Shown here piece by piece: positions 6,593-9,122 of a stretch of 9,122 nt of DNA. Positions within the stretch are counted from its first letter, which is position 1, and the number at the start of each line of letters is the position of its first letter. The stretch comes from DATBAK01 sp036787815 (GTDB taxonomy: Bacteria > Actinomycetota > Acidimicrobiia > IMCC26256 > PALSA-610), in contig DAIQOP010000152.1 of the NCBI GenBank assembly GCA_036787815.1, positions 1 to 9,122 on the forward strand. Direction: 5' to 3'. The notes below the pieces were generated by a model. It made no database searches, was not told the origin of the DNA, and was given only the letters and a program-made list of their open reading frames with translations. A program made the translations under genes and the position numbers.

Positions 6593-7993
6593 ATGGACGA
6601 AGCCACGGCCTTTGCTCCCGCGCACGAGCTCGCGCGAGCGATACGTGAGGGCGAGATCTCGAGTCGCGAGCTCCTCGAGACGTTCGTCGCGCGCGTCGAA
6701 CGGCTCAACGCCCCCGTGAACGCCGTGGTCACGCTCGATCTCGATCGCGCGCGAGCAGCAGCGGCGCGGGCCGACGAAGTGCTCGCTCGCGGAGACGACG
6801 TCGGGCCGCTGCACGGCCTACCGATCACCGTGAAGGACGCGATCGAGACCGAGGGCATCCGGTCGACGGGCGGCGCGGTCGAGCTCACCGACCACGTGCC
6901 GAAGACCGACGCCGTCGTCGTGGCGCGTGCGCGCGCGGCCGGGGCGATCGTCTACGGCAAGACCAACGTGCCCCGTTGGTCGGGCGACCTCCAGACCTAC
7001 AACGAGATCTTCGGGACGACGAACAACCCGTGGGATCTCGAGCGCGTTCCGGGCGGATCGTCGGGCGGCGCGGCCACCTCGGTCGCGTGCGGATTCACGA
7101 GCTTCGAGATCGGCACCGACATCGGCGGCTCGGTCCGCATCCCATCCCATTGTTGCGGCGTGTTCGGGCTCAAGCCGAGCTTCGGTGTCGTGCCCCAGCG
7201 CGGCTACCTCGATCACGTCGGCGGAGGCACGACCGACGCCGACATCAACGTGTTCGGTCCGATCGCGCGCAGCGCCCGAGACCTCGACCTGCTGCTCGAC
7301 GTGCTCGCCGGCCCCGTCGACGAGGATGCCGTCGGTTGGCGTCTCGAGCTACCACCCGCGCGCTTCGACGGCGCCGCCGGAATGCGGGTCGGTGTCTGGT
7401 TCGACGACGACGCCGCGCCCGTCGATCGCGAGTACCGCGCGCTCCTCGGCGCGGCAGCCGACCGGCTCGCCGACGCCGGCGCGCGCGTCGAGGACTCGCA
7501 TCCCCGCGTCGACCTGTCCGAGCAGGTCGACCTGTTCAACAACATGATCCTCCCCGCGATCTCGCCGTCGCTCGGCGCCGACCTCGAGGACGCGCTCTCG
7601 GGCAGCCATCGGCAATGGCTGCGGCTCGAAGAACGCCGCGCCGGGATGCGGAAGGTCTGGGCAGAGTGGTTCGAGCACCACGACCTCCTGCTGTGCCCGG
7701 TGATGAGCAAGCCCGCGTTCGAGCATCAGCAAGACGCCGACTTCATGACCCGCACGGTCACGGTCAACGGCACCTCGGTGCCGTACACGTCGCTCGTGTC
7801 GTGGACGGGCCTGATCGGGATCGCCGGCCACCCGGCGGCCGTCCCGCCGATCGGGCAGACCGAAGCGGGCATTCCCGTCGGGATGCAGATGGTCGGGGCC
7901 TACCTCCGCGACCGCGACGCCGTCGCCGGCGCCCGCGTCGCGGAAGCGGTCCTGGGCGGTTTCGTGCCCCCGCCCGGCTTCGCGTCGCCCTGA
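6593..7993 (+). CDS. Amidase signature family hydrolase
   Basis: A 466-residue protein with the complete amidase-signature core. Lys81 lies in LPITVKD, the GGSSGG motif at 154-159 supplies the cis-Ser (Ser156), and Ser180 in TDIGGSVRIPS is the nucleophile. The 75- and 24-residue spacings equal those of the Lys-Ser-Ser triad in fatty acid amide hydrolase. The N-terminal FAPAHELARAIREGEISSRELLE and the C-terminal GHPAAVPPIG and GIPVGMQMVG stretches are also standard. These enzymes hydrolyse carboxamides in the cytoplasm. The substrate cannot be deduced, and with no gatB or gatC neighbour a tRNA amidotransferase role is unlikely. GGAGG (6582-6586) places the start at the ATG at 6593. The gene is divergent from the cupredoxin, with only about 83 bases between them. 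Length is typical and no defect is seen. Confidence 0.93.
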   Translation: MDEATAFAPAHELARAIREGEISSRELLETFVARVERLNAPVNAVVTLDLDRARAAAARADEVLARGDDVGPLHGLPITVKDAIETEGIRSTGGAVELTDHVPKTDAVVVARARAAGAIVYGKTNVPRWSGDLQTYNEIFGTTNNPWDLERVPGGSSGGAATSVACGFTSFEIGTDIGGSVRIPSHCCGVFGLKPSFGVVPQRGYLDHVGGGTTDADINVFGPIARSARDLDLLLDVLAGPVDEDAVGWRLELPPARFDGAAGMRVGVWFDDDAAPVDREYRALLGAAADRLADAGARVEDSHPRVDLSEQVDLFNNMILPAISPSLGADLEDALSGSHRQWLRLEERRAGMRKVWAEWFEHHDLLLCPVMSKPAFEHQQDADFMTRTVTVNGTSVPYTSLVSWTGLIGIAGHPAAVPPIGQTEAGIPVGMQMVGAYLRDRDAVAGARVAEAVLGGFVPPPGFASP

Positions 7994-8019
7994 CCAGGCG
8001 CTCCCCGGCAGCTGCCCGG

Positions 8020-8049
8020 CTTTGTGCCGAGGATCCACCGGGCACAGGG
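8020..8049 (+). terminator. Stem-loop downstream of the amidase gene (candidate terminator)
   Basis: Nine pairs (8020-8028 with 8041-8049, two of them G-T wobbles) enclose a 12-base loop, 26 bases after the amidase stop. A second palindrome, GGCAGCTGCC, lies just upstream. No T-tract follows. The remaining stretch to 8136 shows no other feature I can support and presumably contains the next gene's promoter. Confidence 0.35.
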
Positions 8050-8136
8050 GTACCATCGCGTGGGAGCGCGTGCGGAACGCGCCGCGCTGCGATCGCCCGA
8101 CCCAAGGCGCGTCCGGCTCCCATCGAGCACCCACTG

Positions 8137-9122
8137 ATGACCTCTTTCGCGATTCCCATCACGCCGACGTGGCGGGCGCGTCTGCGCGCGCACCGATCGC
8201 TGATCGCGCCCGCGGTCGCGCTCCTCGGTGCGCTGATCGTCTGGCTCTTCGGATGGCGCGGGCCCGACTTCCCCGCGCAGGTGTACCGCGTCTCGCTCTT
8301 CCGCACGCACGGTTGGGTGCTCTGGGACAACGGTTGGTACTCCGGCCACTACCAACTCCCCTACTCCGTCCTGTTCCCGCCGATCGGCGCGGTCATCGGG
8401 CTCTACGGAGCGGCCGCGCTCAGCGCGGCCGTCGCCGCGTGGGCGTTCGCACAGCTCGTCGACCTCCACTTCGGCCGGCGATCGATCGCGCCCGCGATCA
8501 TCTTCGCGGTGGGTACGGCCGGACCGGTCGCGATCGGCCAGCTTCCGTTCCTCGGGGGTGAGGCCGTCGGGCTGCTCGCGTTGCTGGCCGCGCACCGCGG
8601 CAAGCGCGTCGCGGCGGTGGTCCTCGCGCTCGCATGCCCGCTCGTGAGCCCGGTCGCCGGCGCGTTCCTCATGCTCGCCTTCATGGCGTGGGCGCTCGCG
8701 ATGCCGCGCGGCCGAAGGGCACCGCTCATCGCGCTCGTGCTGATCGCCGCGGCGCCGCTGGTCGTGCTGCACGTCGCGTTCCCGAGCACCGGCCCGTTCC
8801 CGTTCCTCGGGATCGACCTCGCGCTGATCGTCGCGATGTGCACGATCGGAGTGGTCTGGCTCCCGTCGAGCCAGCGAGCGCTGCGCGCCGGACTCGTCCT
8901 CTACGGGATCACCGCCATCGCCGTGTTCTGCGTGCCCAACCCGATCGGCGGAAACCTCGTTCGCCTCAGCGTGAGCTTCGGCCCGGCGTTGCTCGTCGCG
9001 CTCGCGTCGCTCTATCGACGGCGCGCGCTCGTGGTGCTCGCGGTCCCGCTCCTCATCTGGCAGTGGAGCCCGGCGCTCTCCGCGATCGTCGCCAGCAACC
9101 AGAACCAAACGGCGAGCGGGCT
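8137..9122 (+). CDS. Polytopic membrane protein, GT-C glycosyltransferase-like (3' end cut by the window)
   Basis: An uninterrupted frame from the ATG at 8137 to the window edge gives 328 residues without a stop. A basic N-terminus (RARLRAHR, 13-20) leads into a first transmembrane helix at about 21-40. A loop follows carrying GPDFPAQVYR (42-51) and WDNGWYSGHYQLPYS (63-77). At least seven further hydrophobic segments lie between about 80 and 312, with short basic turns such as RGRR and YRRR. An acidic residue in the first external loop, followed by a Trp/Tyr/Gly-rich stretch, is the usual design of GT-C membrane glycosyltransferases, which use lipid-linked sugars at the outer face. Asp44 and Asp64 are candidates. 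The similarity is one of architecture only; a transporter or other membrane protein remains possible. No strong ribosome-binding site precedes the ATG, but no earlier in-frame start is present nearby. Confidence 0.75.
   Translation, partial: MTSFAIPITPTWRARLRAHRSLIAPAVALLGALIVWLFGWRGPDFPAQVYRVSLFRTHGWVLWDNGWYSGHYQLPYSVLFPPIGAVIGLYGAAALSAAVAAWAFAQLVDLHFGRRSIAPAIIFAVGTAGPVAIGQLPFLGGEAVGLLALLAAHRGKRVAAVVLALACPLVSPVAGAFLMLAFMAWALAMPRGRRAPLIALVLIAAAPLVVLHVAFPSTGPFPFLGIDLALIVAMCTIGVVWLPSSQRALRAGLVLYGITAIAVFCVPNPIGGNLVRLSVSFGPALLVALASLYRRRALVVLAVPLLIWQWSPALSAIVASNQNQTASG

Noticed and set aside
8022..8056. TTGTGC and TACCAT words upstream of the membrane-protein gene, the same words as in the SOS promoter
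   Set aside because: They are 23 bases apart, too far for a sigma-70 promoter, and TTGTGC is part of the stem-loop arm at 8020-8028. There is no SOS box between them.
7900..9108. A 402-residue minus-strand open frame
   Set aside because: It lies opposite the membrane-protein frame, which has convincing transmembrane periodicity. Its own product is low-complexity Arg/Glu/Asp-rich sequence.
1..9122. Possible CRISPR array, tRNA or rRNA genes, transposon ends or an anti-phage system
   Set aside because: No regularly spaced repeats, cloverleaf or rRNA-like segments, transposase motifs or terminal inverted repeats were seen. The HNH protein is of the common DUF222 type with no restriction or defence partner nearby.

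Overview
This 9.1 kb high-GC window looks like chromosomal DNA of an actinobacterium. The base composition fits, and so do several gene families typical of that phylum: an ECF sigma factor paired with a CU044_5270-type membrane protein, a DUF222/13E12 HNH protein, and a TIGR03086-type DinB-like protein. Genus cannot be assigned from the sequence. No RNA genes, CRISPR arrays, insertion sequences or phage genes were recognised.

Layout. Bases 1-147 (+) are the 3' end of an unidentified gene. A small secreted-protein gene (277-485, +) follows and is broken by an apparent single-base frameshift just after its signal peptide. From 509 to 6509 every gene lies on the minus strand. In transcription order these are: a short cupredoxin with no export signal (6509-6264); a TIGR03086 mycothiol/DinB-like protein (6123-5560); a DUF222-HNH protein (5390-4224) behind a promoter whose spacer holds a near-ideal LexA/SOS box; an exported 689-residue serine hydrolase resembling bacterial extracellular lipases (4077-2008); an ECF sigma factor (1959-1411); and its presumed membrane-bound partner (1399-509). 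After a divergent junction at about 6510-6592, the plus strand carries an amidase-signature hydrolase (6593-7993). Last comes the first 328 residues of a polytopic membrane protein (8137 to the window end) that resembles GT-C-type membrane glycosyltransferases.

How the genes relate. The sigma factor and membrane partner form a clear regulatory pair with an 11-base gap. The lipase-like gene ends 48 bases upstream of the sigma gene on the same strand, so read-through or a regulatory link is possible but unproven. The other genes look like independent units, several separated by stem-loops that could end transcription.

I found no convincing new multigene system. The points most worth a second look are the SOS-box promoter of the DUF222-HNH gene, with a possible leaderless start; the frameshifted secreted peptide; and the cupredoxin domain that has apparently lost its signal peptide.
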